A DNA stretch of 64,000 nt from Pseudoxanthomonas koreensis_A (GTDB lineage: Bacteria > Pseudomonadota > Gammaproteobacteria > Xanthomonadales > Xanthomonadaceae), in contig NZ_CP169056.1 in assembly GCF_041890415.1 (NCBI RefSeq), positions 2,728,001 through 2,792,000 on the forward strand, read 5' to 3'. Below are positions 22,946-31,323 of the stretch, piece after piece. Every line of letters starts with the position of its first letter. Positions within the stretch are counted from its first letter, which is position 1. The notes under the pieces are model-generated. The model did not search any database, was not told where the DNA came from, and saw only the letters and a program-made list of their open reading frames with translations. A program made the translations under genes and the position numbers.

Positions 22946-25170
22946 TTTCCATCCCCTGGTGCGAACGGGAACTGCAGCGACTTGTAATACTCCAGGCTGT
23001 GCGGCGGCGCAGCCTGGCCGGCCGGCAACGGCCGCTTTGCGAACGTCTGGAAGTAGGCGATGCTGGCGTCGCGCCACCACTGCGCTTCCTTCTCCTGGAT
23101 GCCCAGGAACACCGCAACCTGGTGGTGGCGGGCGGGATCGATCCTGCCTTCCAGCCCGGCCCAGGTGGCGCGCATGCCGCGCACCTCGTCCACGCCGCGG
23201 CCGTAGCGCAGCACCAGCTCGTCCCACAGCGTATTGCCCGAGGCCATGCGGTGGTCCCAGGGCACGTGGTGGAACCACAGCAGGAACTCTTCCGGCACGG
23301 TCTCCAGGTTGCCGAACTGCGCAGCCACCGGCGGCGCGTACTGCGCCACGGCATTGCTGCCGCCGGCGCTGCGGTCGAAGCCGATGCCGCGCGCGTCGGC
23401 GCGGTGGTAGTACACCGAGGTCCAGTCCGCGCGCGGGCCGCCCTCCACCCACGGGCCGGGCCCGTAATGATGGCCGCGGCCCATCAGGTGATGCAGGCCC
23501 AGCGGGGTCATGTAGTCCACCACCGCCTCGCGCGAGCCCATCATCATCCCGACCACCGGCTCGACCACTGCCGGGTCGGTGGAGAAGGTCATGCGTACCC
23601 AGTCGCGGGCGATGTCGGCCGAGCCTGCATACGGATCCCACGCCATGCGGCCGTAGGCGTACCAGTTGGCCTGGTCGAAGTGCGAGCCGCTCCAGTTGCG
23701 GTCCACGCCGATGTTGGCCACGCCGGCCATGCCGGTGAGCGCATGCCCGTCGAGCGACCCGTCGACCACCTTGGCCACGGTCGAGCCCGGGCCGCGGGCG
23801 TGGGTGTCGGCACGCAGCACTTCCTCGTACATCGGCGCCAGGTACGCCAGGTGGGTGGCGAAGCCCAGGTACTCCTTGGTGATCTGGAACTCCATCATCA
23901 ACGGGGTCCCGGGCATGGCGCCGAACAGCGGGTGGAACGGCTCGCGCGGCTGGAAGTCGATCGCGCCGTTCTTGACCTGCACCAGCACGTTGGGCTCGAA
24001 CGCCCCGTCATGCGGCACGAACTCGGTGTACGCCTGCTTGTGCCGGTCGTCCGGCTCCTCGTGCGAGTACACGAAGGCGCGCCACATCACGATGCCGCCA
24101 TGCGGGGCAAACGCCTGGGCCATCATGTTGGCGCCATCGGCGTGGCTGCGGCCGTAGTCCTGGGGGCCCGGCTGCCCTTCCGAATTGGCCTTGATCAGGA
24201 ACCCGCCGAAATCGGGGATGGTGCGGTAGATCTCGTCGACCTTGTCCTTCCACCAGCGGCGCACGGCCGGGTCCAGCGGATCGGCGGTGGGCAGGCCGCC
24301 GATCTCGATCGGCGCACTGAAGCGCGCGCTCAGGTACACCTTGATGCCATACGGCCGGAACACCGAGGCCAGCGCCGCGGTCTTGTCCAGGTACATCGGT
24401 GTCAATGCCAGTGCGCTTGTATTGACGTTGTTGAGCACCGTGCCATTGATGCCGATGGAGGCATTGGCGCGCGCATAGTCGGTGTAGCGCGGGTCCAGCC
24501 AGTCCGGCAGCCGGTGCCAGTCCCAGATCGACTCACCCGCATAGCCGCGCTCGACGTACCGGTCCAGGTTGTCCCAGTGGTTGAGCACGCGCACCTTCAC
24601 CTTCGGTGCCTGGGTGACATCCAGCGCCGCCAGTGGCTGCCCGGTCTGGGCCAGGCGCAGGAAGTGGAACACCCCGTACAGCACGCCGATGTCGGAATTG
24701 GCGGCGATCACGGTCGCGGCACGGCCGCCGATGCGCACGCTGCGCACCAGGTAGCCTTCTTCGCCGATGCCGGCCAGGTCCAGGTCCAGCGCGGCCACCA
24801 GCGGCGAGGACGCCGGCGTGCCCAGCACCACCACGCCATCGCGGGGCACGCCATCGACTGCGGCCGGGCGCCTGCCCGACAATCCTTCCAGGCCACGCCG
24901 CAGTTCGTCACGGGCCACCACCTGGGTGGGCGTGGCGGCAGGCGCGGCCACCGCAGCGCTCACCGCACGCAGCGGGGCCACCTGTTGCACCGGGAGATAG
25001 CGCAGCCACAGCGCGTAACCGTCCTCATCCGGGAGCGCGCGCGCCTGGGCCGCACCAGGCAGGGCCAGCAGCAGGCCCAGCAGCAGCGCCAGCAGGGCCA
25101 GGCACACTGGAATCGGGCGCCGGGCGCGAGGGGGGGTGCGTTCGCCGCACCTGGATGTTATCGATATCAT
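22942..25170 (-). CDS. Secreted GH67 alpha-glucuronidase
   Basis: Encodes 742 residues. A long hydrophobic signal segment (VCLALLALLLGLLLALPGAA) follows a basic N terminus. GH67 landmarks are LNHWDNLDRYVERGYAGESI, LIKANSEGQPGPQDYGRSHA, VQVKNGAIDFQPREPF, MMEFQITKEYLG and LHHLMGRGHHYGPGPWV; the Glu and Asp in the second to fourth carry the expected catalytic pair and acid. It removes 4-O-methyl-glucuronic acid from the non-reducing end of xylo-oligosaccharides. It is the first gene of the nine-gene run. The ATG at 25170 lies inside a 16-bp operator-like dyad with no clear ribosome site, so a downstream start such as the GTG at codon 22 is a minor alternative. Confidence 0.93.
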   Translation of the reverse strand: MISITSRCGERTPPRARRPIPVCLALLALLLGLLLALPGAAQARALPDEDGYALWLRYLPVQQVAPLRAVSAAVAAPAATPTQVVARDELRRGLEGLSGRRPAAVDGVPRDGVVVLGTPASSPLVAALDLDLAGIGEEGYLVRSVRIGGRAATVIAANSDIGVLYGVFHFLRLAQTGQPLAALDVTQAPKVKVRVLNHWDNLDRYVERGYAGESIWDWHRLPDWLDPRYTDYARANASIGINGTVLNNVNTSALALTPMYLDKTAALASVFRPYGIKVYLSARFSAPIEIGGLPTADPLDPAVRRWWKDKVDEIYRTIPDFGGFLIKANSEGQPGPQDYGRSHADGANMMAQAFAPHGGIVMWRAFVYSHEEPDDRHKQAYTEFVPHDGAFEPNVLVQVKNGAIDFQPREPFHPLFGAMPGTPLMMEFQITKEYLGFATHLAYLAPMYEEVLRADTHARGPGSTVAKVVDGSLDGHALTGMAGVANIGVDRNWSGSHFDQANWYAYGRMAWDPYAGSADIARDWVRMTFSTDPAVVEPVVGMMMGSREAVVDYMTPLGLHHLMGRGHHYGPGPWVEGGPRADWTSVYYHRADARGIGFDRSAGGSNAVAQYAPPVAAQFGNLETVPEEFLLWFHHVPWDHRMASGNTLWDELVLRYGRGVDEVRGMRATWAGLEGRIDPARHHQVAVFLGIQEKEAQWWRDASIAYFQTFAKRPLPAGQAAPPHSLEYYKSLQFPFAPGDGK
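25155..25170. promoter_or_regulatory. LacI-type operator dyad at the GH67 start
   Basis: ATGTTATCGATATCAT is a near-perfect palindrome centred on TCGA, with one mismatched pair, and has the central CG of LacI-family sites. It lies in the divergent region between the GH67 operon and the LacI gene at 25291 and overlaps the GH67 start codon, so bound repressor would block initiation of the operon. The regulator-site pairing is inferred from adjacency. Confidence 0.65.
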
Positions 25171-25290
25171 GATTGCCTAGGGTATGCCTTGCCCGGTGCC
25201 GCCTTCCGGGGGGATCACGCGCGGCTGGTAAGGCCGGAGTCCATTCATCACGGTCATGCGACCGCGTCTGGCCAATCGGAGTAACCAATC

Positions 25291-26346
25291 TTGGGGACCA
25301 CCACGAAGTCGGCGCGGCGGAAGAGTCGTGCGGTCACGATCCACGAGGTCGCGGCAGTGGCCGGGGTCTCGCCGATGACGGTCTCGCGCGTGATCAACGG
25401 CAACACCAACGTGCGCGAGAGTACCCGCCAACAGGTCATGCGTGCGGTAGAGGCGCTCGACTACACGCCCAACCTGGCCGCCCGCTCGCTGGCCGCGGCC
25501 CAGGGCACCCGGATCGCGCTGATCTACACCAACCCGTCCGGCGCCTACCTCAGTGAACTGCTGGTGGGCGCGCTGCGTGCAGCCGCCCGCACCGCCGCGC
25601 AGCTGGTGGTGCACAGCTGGGATGGTTACAGCGCCGAGGCCGAGCGCAGTGCCGCCCGCGTGCTGGCGCGCAGCGTGGCCGGCGTGCTGCTGCCGCCGCC
25701 GCTGAGCGAATCGCGCGGGGTGATCTCGGAGCTGGTCAAGGCGGGGGTGCCGGTGGTGGCGCTGGCCTCGGCCCACGTGGCACCGGACGTGTCCCACGTG
25801 CGCATCGACGACTTCCGCGCAAGCAAGGAAATGACCGCGCACCTGATCGCGCGCGGCCATACCCGGATCGGCTTCATCAAGGGCCCCCCCAACCAGACCG
25901 CCAGCGCGCGCCGCTACGACGGCTTCCGCGCAGCCCTGGTGGAAGCCGGCATCGCACTGGACGACAGCCTCGTGCAGCAGGGCCACTTCACCTACCTGTC
26001 CGGCCTGGCCGCCGCCGAAAAGCTGCTCGCGCGCAGGAAACGCCCGACGGCCATCTTCGCCAGCAACGACGACATGGCCGCGGCCGTGGTCTCGGTGGCG
26101 CACCGCAACGGGCTGGAAGTGCCGCGCGACCTGTCGGTGGTCGGCTGCGATGACACCTCGGCCGCCACGACCGTGTGGCCCGAGCTGACCACCATCCGCC
26201 AGCCGATCGCCAGCATGTCCAACACGGCCATGGACATCCTGCTGCGCAGCATCCACACCGAACAGCACGAGGTGGTCGACCACGTGGTCGACCACCAGCT
26301 CGTGATGCGCGATTCGGTTGCACCGCCCGCGCGCCCGCCGGGCTGA
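25291..26346 (+). CDS. LacI-family transcriptional repressor of the glucuronoxylan operon
   Basis: Encodes 351 residues. A TTG start at 25291 is used, with TCGGAG at 25276-25281; no ATG is available before the DNA-binding domain. The helix-turn-helix is IHEVAAVAGVSPMTVSRVIN, followed by the hinge LDYTPNLAARSLA and a periplasmic-binding-type effector domain ending in TTIRQPIASM. It diverges from the GH67 gene with a dyad between them. By position it resembles UxuR of xanthomonads, which would respond to glucuronate-derived inducers; the inducer cannot be read from sequence. A tandem pair of the palindrome GTGGTCGACCAC lies within its last codons at 26272-26295. Confidence 0.9.
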   Translation: MGTTTKSARRKSRAVTIHEVAAVAGVSPMTVSRVINGNTNVRESTRQQVMRAVEALDYTPNLAARSLAAAQGTRIALIYTNPSGAYLSELLVGALRAAARTAAQLVVHSWDGYSAEAERSAARVLARSVAGVLLPPPLSESRGVISELVKAGVPVVALASAHVAPDVSHVRIDDFRASKEMTAHLIARGHTRIGFIKGPPNQTASARRYDGFRAALVEAGIALDDSLVQQGHFTYLSGLAAAEKLLARRKRPTAIFASNDDMAAAVVSVAHRNGLEVPRDLSVVGCDDTSAATTVWPELTTIRQPIASMSNTAMDILLRSIHTEQHEVVDHVVDHQLVMRDSVAPPARPPG

Positions 26347-26377
26347 GCCGGGGAGCGCGCCGCGCGCCAGGGCCACG

Positions 26378-27814
26378 TCAGCCCTCCATCTGTTCCAGCT
26401 CGCGGCCCTTCGTCTCGCGGACGAAGCGCAGCACGAAGAACACCGACAGGAACGCCGCCGTCGCGTACAGGCCGTAGGCGGCCGCCAGGCCGATCCCGGC
26501 CAGCAGCATCGGGAAGGTCCAGGTGATGATGAAGTTCGCCACCCATTGCGCCAGGCCCGCCACCGCCAGGCCCGAACCGCGGATCTGGTTGGGGAACATC
26601 TCGCCCAGCATCACCCACATGATCGGACCCCACGAGGCGTTGAAGAACACCACGTAGATGTTGGCCGCCACCAGCGCCACCAGGCCCATTTGCCCGGGCA
26701 GCTGCAGCTTGCCGGCGTCATCCAGGGTGCCGGTGGCAAAGGCCGCGGCCACCACCGCAAGGCTGATCGCCATGCCGGCCGAGCCCACCCACAGCAGCGG
26801 CTTGCGCCCGACCCGGTCGACCAGGACGATGGTGACCAGGCAGGCGCCGATGCTCAGCGCGCCGGACAGCACGTTGATCAGCAGTGCGTCGCCCTCGGAG
26901 AAGCCGACCGCCTGCCACAGCACCGCGCCGTAGTAGAACACCACGTTGATGCCGACCAGTTGCTGGAACGTGGCCAGGCCCACGCCCACCCACACGATCG
27001 GGCGGACCTTGCCGGTGACCTTGCTGATCAGGTCCGACAGCCGCGGACGGTGCTGGTCGGTTGCCAGCGACCCCAGGATCTCGGACAGCTTGCGCTGGCC
27101 TTCACCGGCGCCGTACAGGCGTGCCAGCACCTTGCCGGCGCGCTCCTGGAACCCACGCGCCACCAGGTAGCGCGGGCTTTCCGGAATGAAGAACAGTGCA
27201 AACAGGAACAGGAACGCCGGCGCCAGCTCGGCCCAGAACATCCAGCGCCATGCTGCGTAATCCAGCCACAGCACCGCGGTGGAGGCACCGGCATGGCCGG
27301 CCAGCCACCAGTTGCTCAGGAACGAGAAGAACAGGCCGGAGATGATCGCGATCTGCTGCACCGTGGCCAGCCGGCCGCGGTAGCGCGCCGGGGCCACTTC
27401 AGCGATGTAGGCCGGCGACATCACGCTGGCCGCGCCAACCGCGAAACCACCCAGCACGCGGTAGATCACGAATTCGGCCGAGGAGGTGGCAATGCCCGAT
27501 CCCCATGCCGAGACGATGAAGAACACCGCTGCCCACAGCAGCATCGTGCGGCGGCCGTAACGGTCGGCCAGGGTGCCGGCGAACCACGCGCCGATCGCGC
27601 AGCCCAGCAGCATGGATGCCACGTTGAAACCGGTGACCGCGGCGTCGGACTTGAACGCGGCGGTGATGCCGTCGACCGTGCCGTTGATCACGCCGCTGTC
27701 GTAACCGAACAGGAAGCCGCCGATGGTGGCGACCAGGCTGATCAGGATGATGAAGTGCGTGTTTTCATTGCCGGACGCGGGTGCCGCGCCAGCCACATTC
27801 TGTTGAACCGCCAT
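26378..27814 (-). CDS. MFS sugar porter (XylE-like D-xylose:H+ symporter)
   Basis: Encodes 478 residues from the ATG at 27814, preceded by GAGGGAGGGG. Twelve spans and the sugar-porter signatures are visible: GGFLFGYDSGVINGT, the loop ADRYGRR, RVLGGFAVGAASVMSPAYIA, FIPESPRYLVARG, FQQLVGINVVFYYGA, DRVGRKPLLW and a C-terminal RETKGRELEQM. It is third in the xylB-xylA unit, separated from xylA by 93 bp with two hairpins, so xylose is the likely cargo. It converges with the LacI gene, their stops being 31 bp apart. Glucose or arabinose transport cannot be excluded. Confidence 0.9.
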   Translation of the reverse strand: MAVQQNVAGAAPASGNENTHFIILISLVATIGGFLFGYDSGVINGTVDGITAAFKSDAAVTGFNVASMLLGCAIGAWFAGTLADRYGRRTMLLWAAVFFIVSAWGSGIATSSAEFVIYRVLGGFAVGAASVMSPAYIAEVAPARYRGRLATVQQIAIISGLFFSFLSNWWLAGHAGASTAVLWLDYAAWRWMFWAELAPAFLFLFALFFIPESPRYLVARGFQERAGKVLARLYGAGEGQRKLSEILGSLATDQHRPRLSDLISKVTGKVRPIVWVGVGLATFQQLVGINVVFYYGAVLWQAVGFSEGDALLINVLSGALSIGACLVTIVLVDRVGRKPLLWVGSAGMAISLAVVAAAFATGTLDDAGKLQLPGQMGLVALVAANIYVVFFNASWGPIMWVMLGEMFPNQIRGSGLAVAGLAQWVANFIITWTFPMLLAGIGLAAAYGLYATAAFLSVFFVLRFVRETKGRELEQMEG

Positions 27815-27841
27815 CGGGGCCCCTCCCTCGAGAATCCACAC

Positions 27842-27895
27842 GCCCGCCGCGGTGAGGCGGCGGGCGCGGTGCGGTCACCGGGGCGCATGCCCCGG
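27842..27895 (-). promoter_or_regulatory. Two stem-loops between xylA and the xylose porter
   Basis: GCCCGCCGC/GCGGCGGGC (27842-27865) and CCGGGGC/GCCCCGG (27878-27895) fill the gap between the two genes. Neither has a clear T-run on the - strand. They may act as partial terminators or RNA-stabilising structures that set the porter below xylA. Confidence 0.6.
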
Positions 27896-27907
27896 CGATG
27901 TCTTGTA

Positions 27908-29242
27908 TCAGCGCAGCAGGTACTGGTTGAGCAGGTTCTCGTAGCGCTCCTGCTTGCCGCTGATCTGCTGCGGCTCGCCCAGCTTGGGTGCCAGCGCGGC
28001 CAGGTCGGCCAGGCCCAGCTTGCCGGCGGCAAAATCCGCACCGGCGCCGCTGTCGAAGCTGGCGTAACGCTGCTTGCGCCAGGTTTCCCACGGCGAATCG
28101 TTGAGCAGGCCGTAGGCCACTTCCAGGCCACGGGCAAACGCGTCCATGCCGCCGATGTGGGCGATGAACAGGTCCTCCATGTCGGTGGATTCGCGGCGCG
28201 GCTTGGCGTCGAAGTTCAGGCCGCCCACCAGGCCGCCCTGGCGCAGCACCACCAGCATCGCGCCCACGGTGTCGTACAGGTCGGTCGGGAACTGGTCGGT
28301 GTCCCAGCCGTTCTGCGCGTTGCCGCGGTTGGCGTCGATGCTGCCCAGCAGGCCGTGGTCGGACGCCACCTGCAGGTCGTGCTCGAAGGTGTGGCCGGAC
28401 AGGGTGGCGTGGTTGGCCTCGATGTTCAGCGAGAAGTCCTTCTCCAGGCCATGCTCCTTGAGGAAGCCGGCCACGGTGGCGCTGTCGAAGTCGTACTGGT
28501 GCTTCATCGGCTCCATCGGCTTGGGCTCGATGAAGAACTGGCCCTTGAAGCCGATGCTGCGGCCGTAGTCGCGGGCCGAGGTCAGGAAGCGGGCGAAATT
28601 GGCCAGCTCGCGCTTCATGTCGGTGTTGTGCAGGGTGGCGTAGCCTTCGCGGCCGCCCCAGAACACGTAGTGCTCGCCGCCCAGTTCGACCACCGCGTCG
28701 AGCACGGCCTTGACCTGCACCGCGGCGCGGGCAACGACGTTGAAGTCGGGGTTGGTGCCGGCGCCGTTCATGTAGCGCGGGTGCGAGAACAGGTTGGCGG
28801 TGCCCCACAGCAGCTTGACGCCGGTCGCCTGCTGGCGCTCCTTGGCCAGGCCGACCAGGTGCTTGAGGTTCTTCTCGTACTGGCCGATGTCCTCGGCGTC
28901 CGGAGCCATGTCCACGTCATGGAAGCAGTAGTACGGCACGTCGAGCTTGGTGAAGAACTCGAACGCGGCGTCGACCTTGGCTTCGGCGCTGGCCATCGCG
29001 CTGTCCTTTTCCCACGGGAAGCGGCGCGTGCCCGGGCCGAACGGGTCGGCGCCGGCGTTGCAGAAGGTGTGCCAGTAGCAGACCGCGAAGCGCAGGTGCT
29101 CGCGCATGGTCTTGCCGCCGATGACCTTGTTGGCGTCGTAGTGCTTGAACGCCAGCTGGTTGTCAGAACCGATGCCCTCGAAGGGGATCGAGCCGATGCC
29201 CGGGAAATACTCCTTGGCGCCGATGAATGCCTTGGTGCTCAT
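27908..29242 (-). CDS. xylA: Xylose isomerase
   Basis: Encodes 444 residues, the length of class-II xylose isomerases. Active-site marks are FAVCYWHTFCN, the catalytic His/Asp in YYCFHDVDMAP, the VFWGGREGYATL segment, NIEANHATLSGHTFEHDL (metal ligands) and DANRGNAQNGWDTDQFP. It converts D-xylose to D-xylulose in the cytoplasm with Mg or Mn. The xylulokinase gene lies 44 bp upstream on the same strand, so the order is xylB then xylA. Together with the porter it forms the isomerase route, parallel to the xylonate route suggested by genes at 9227-13486. Confidence 0.97.
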   Translation of the reverse strand: MSTKAFIGAKEYFPGIGSIPFEGIGSDNQLAFKHYDANKVIGGKTMREHLRFAVCYWHTFCNAGADPFGPGTRRFPWEKDSAMASAEAKVDAAFEFFTKLDVPYYCFHDVDMAPDAEDIGQYEKNLKHLVGLAKERQQATGVKLLWGTANLFSHPRYMNGAGTNPDFNVVARAAVQVKAVLDAVVELGGEHYVFWGGREGYATLHNTDMKRELANFARFLTSARDYGRSIGFKGQFFIEPKPMEPMKHQYDFDSATVAGFLKEHGLEKDFSLNIEANHATLSGHTFEHDLQVASDHGLLGSIDANRGNAQNGWDTDQFPTDLYDTVGAMLVVLRQGGLVGGLNFDAKPRRESTDMEDLFIAHIGGMDAFARGLEVAYGLLNDSPWETWRKQRYASFDSGAGADFAAGKLGLADLAALAPKLGEPQQISGKQERYENLLNQYLLR

Positions 29243-29286
29243 GTGCGGATTCCGTCAGTGAAGTGGTGAGTCGGGAGGCGATGCGG

Positions 29287-30780
29287 TCAGGCAGCGTACA
29301 ACGGCCGGATCGCGTCGAGGTGGGAAAGGAAACGCTGGTACTGCGCCGCGTAGGCGGCAGTCGCCTCGGCGTTGGGGTGTGCGGACAGGCGCGGGTCCAG
29401 GCGCACGTGCGCGGCGGCCAGGGCGGCCAGGTCGGTGCCCGGGTCGTTGGCACGCTGGTCGGCCCACAGTGCCTGCAGGGCGGCACCGAAGGCGGCGCCC
29501 TCGGCCTGTTCGGGCACGTCGACCGGCAGCCCGAACACATCGGCCACCATCTGCCGCCACACCGCGCTGTGGCTGCCGCCGCCGGTCAGGCGGATGGCCT
29601 CGAAACGCATGCCCGCGTCGACGAAGGCGTCGTAGCCGTTCTTCAGGCTGTATACCGCGCCTTCCATCGCCGCCCGGTACAGGTTGGCCGGGGTGAGGTT
29701 GGTGGCGGTCATGCCGAACAGGCTGCCCTTGCCGTTGGGCAGGTCCGGGGTGCGCTCGCCATTTAGGAACGGCAGCATCAGCAGGCCGCCGGCGCCGGGC
29801 CGGGTCCCGGCCAGCAGGGCGTCGCCCTCCTTGGTCGAGAAGCTGCACAGCTTGGCGACGGCTTCGGTGGCCACGGTGCAGTTCATGGTGCAGATCAGCG
29901 GCAGCCAGCCGCCGGTGGAATCGCAGAACGCGGCCCAGCGGCCCTGCGCGTCGACCATGGGCCGGTCCGAATACGCGAACAGGGTGCCGGAGGTGCCCAG
30001 GCTCATGCTCAGCACGCCCGGCGAGACGTTGCCGGTGCCGATGGCCGCCATCATGTTGTCGCCACCACCTGCCGAGACGCGCACCTCGCTGGACAGGCCC
30101 AGCTCGGCGGCGATGGCCGGGGCGATCGCGAACATGGTGTCGGCGTCCACCAGTGGCGGCAGGCACGGACGCAGGTCGCGGTCCTTGTCGGTGGCGGCGA
30201 TCATCTGGTCGGACCAGCGACGGTTGCGCACGTCCAGCCAGCCGGTGCCGGAGGCGTCGCCGTGTTCCATCCACTTCTCGCCGGTGAGCCAGAAGTTCAC
30301 GTAATCGTGCGGCAGCAGGATGGTGGCCAGTTGCGCATACACCTGCGAGCGATGGCGCCGGGTCCAGGGCAGCTTGGAGGCGGTGTAGCCCACCAGGATC
30401 GGGTTGCCGGCCACCTCGATGCTGCGCTGCGCGCCGCCGACCGCATCCATGATCTGTCCGCACTCGGCCGAGGTGCTGGTGTCGCACCACAGCTTGGCCG
30501 GCGCCAGCACGTTGCCGGCGCGGTCCAGCGGCACGAAGCCGTGCTGCTGGCCGGACACGCCGATGGCGCGGATCCTCGCCCGCACGCCCGGGTCCAGCGC
30601 GGCAAAGCTGGCGCGGATGGCCTCGATCCACCATTCGGCGCGCTGCTCGCGGCTGCCGTCGTCGCCGGCGGCAAGATCCAGCGGATGGCCGGTCGTGGCC
30701 ACCACCTGGCGGGTATCGGGGTCGTAGGCGACCAGCTTGACGCTCTGGGTGCCCACGTCCAGGCCGGCGTACAGGCTCAT
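29287..30780 (-). CDS. xylB: Xylulokinase
   Basis: Encodes 497 residues. The ATG at 30780 is chosen over the one at 30789 because GAGGAG sits 8 bases before it and the protein then starts MSLYAGLDVGTQSVKLVAYD, the FGGY-family N terminus. Further marks are IGVSGQQHGFVPLDRAG, YTASKLPWTRRH, GGGDNMMAAIGTG and LTGGGSHSAVWRQMVADVFG. It phosphorylates D-xylulose to xylulose-5-phosphate for the pentose phosphate pathway. The start codon overlaps the stop of a 19-codon upstream frame (30777-30836), which suggests translational coupling. Confidence 0.95.
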   Translation of the reverse strand: MSLYAGLDVGTQSVKLVAYDPDTRQVVATTGHPLDLAAGDDGSREQRAEWWIEAIRASFAALDPGVRARIRAIGVSGQQHGFVPLDRAGNVLAPAKLWCDTSTSAECGQIMDAVGGAQRSIEVAGNPILVGYTASKLPWTRRHRSQVYAQLATILLPHDYVNFWLTGEKWMEHGDASGTGWLDVRNRRWSDQMIAATDKDRDLRPCLPPLVDADTMFAIAPAIAAELGLSSEVRVSAGGGDNMMAAIGTGNVSPGVLSMSLGTSGTLFAYSDRPMVDAQGRWAAFCDSTGGWLPLICTMNCTVATEAVAKLCSFSTKEGDALLAGTRPGAGGLLMLPFLNGERTPDLPNGKGSLFGMTATNLTPANLYRAAMEGAVYSLKNGYDAFVDAGMRFEAIRLTGGGSHSAVWRQMVADVFGLPVDVPEQAEGAAFGAALQALWADQRANDPGTDLAALAAAHVRLDPRLSAHPNAEATAAYAAQYQRFLSHLDAIRPLYAA

Positions 30781-30836
30781 GCGCCGCACTCCTCACGGCC
30801 GCATGCGGCGAAGGAACGGTTGGCAGACACGGTCAT
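30777..30836 (-). CDS. Possible 19-residue leader peptide of xylB
   Basis: A short frame, MTVSANRSFAACGREECGA, starts at an ATG (30836) with AAGGGGA six bases upstream and ends at a TGA overlapping the xylB ATG (ATGA). Its last codons contain the xylB ribosome site. The good initiation signal and exact overlap argue that it is translated and couples or tunes xylB. No similarity is recognised, so it could also be chance. Confidence 0.45.
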   Translation of the reverse strand: MTVSANRSFAACGREECGA

Positions 30837-30955
30837 ATGGATTCCCCTTGCGCGAAATGCTTGTGGACAAGTTTTCGGCCCGCCGGCTTGCTGCGCCGCA
30901 ACAAACCCTTCAGCCACAACGACTTCCGACCAGGGTTCACTCCCGGGCCGGGAAA

Positions 30956-30969
30956 AGTTAGCGGTACCA
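30956..30969 (-). promoter_or_regulatory. xyl-box-like operator upstream of xylB
   Basis: On the - strand this reads TGGTACCGCTAACT, matching 12 of 14 bases of the xyl-box TGGTAGCGCTAACA that I recall for XylR-repressed genes in Xanthomonas. It lies about 176 bp before the xylB start in a 487-bp intergenic region that otherwise shows no gene. The xylR gene itself is not in the window. Confidence 0.65.
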
Positions 30970-31323
30970 TACGGCTTTTCTAGCACGTAAGTCCCCCGGA
31001 TGCATGTTGCGTAGCGCCATGCCTGCCAGCCCCGGACCCCGGGCGCGCGCGGCCGGCCTGCCGGACCGATCCGGACCCCGAAGCTTACCCATCCGCAGCC
31101 CGCGTCGCGAATGCACCGCGCAAGGCAGGCCGCTCGGCGGCGCACGGATGCGGGAAGTCGCGCCCGTGCGAGCCGCTACACTGGCGCACCTCCATCATTC
31201 CGGTCCACGCATGCGTCTTACCGCCTCCCGTGCCCCCCTGCCGGCCCGTGCTGCCGCCCCGAGCCGGCGTGCAAGCGCAGCGCGCGTCCGGGTGATTGCG
31301 TGCGGCGTACGGGAGTCGACGCC

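Noticed and set aside
25177..25257. A possible leader peptide MTVMNGLRPYQ... before the GH67 gene
   Set aside because: No ribosome site precedes its ATG and its stop does not overlap the GH67 start, unlike the xylB leader.
26272..26295. Tandem palindrome GTGGTCGACCAC twice, near the end of the LacI gene
   Set aside because: It looks operator-like, but it encodes VVDHVVDH in frame at the C terminus and is not near a promoter, so codon repetition explains it.
27842..27895. A full terminator between xylA and the xylose porter
   Set aside because: Two stems exist but neither has a T-run, and the three genes fit one functional unit, so I list them only as possible attenuating structures.
26318..29269. 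A 983-residue open frame on the + strand
   Set aside because: Antisense to the MFS porter and xylA, both certain from motifs.
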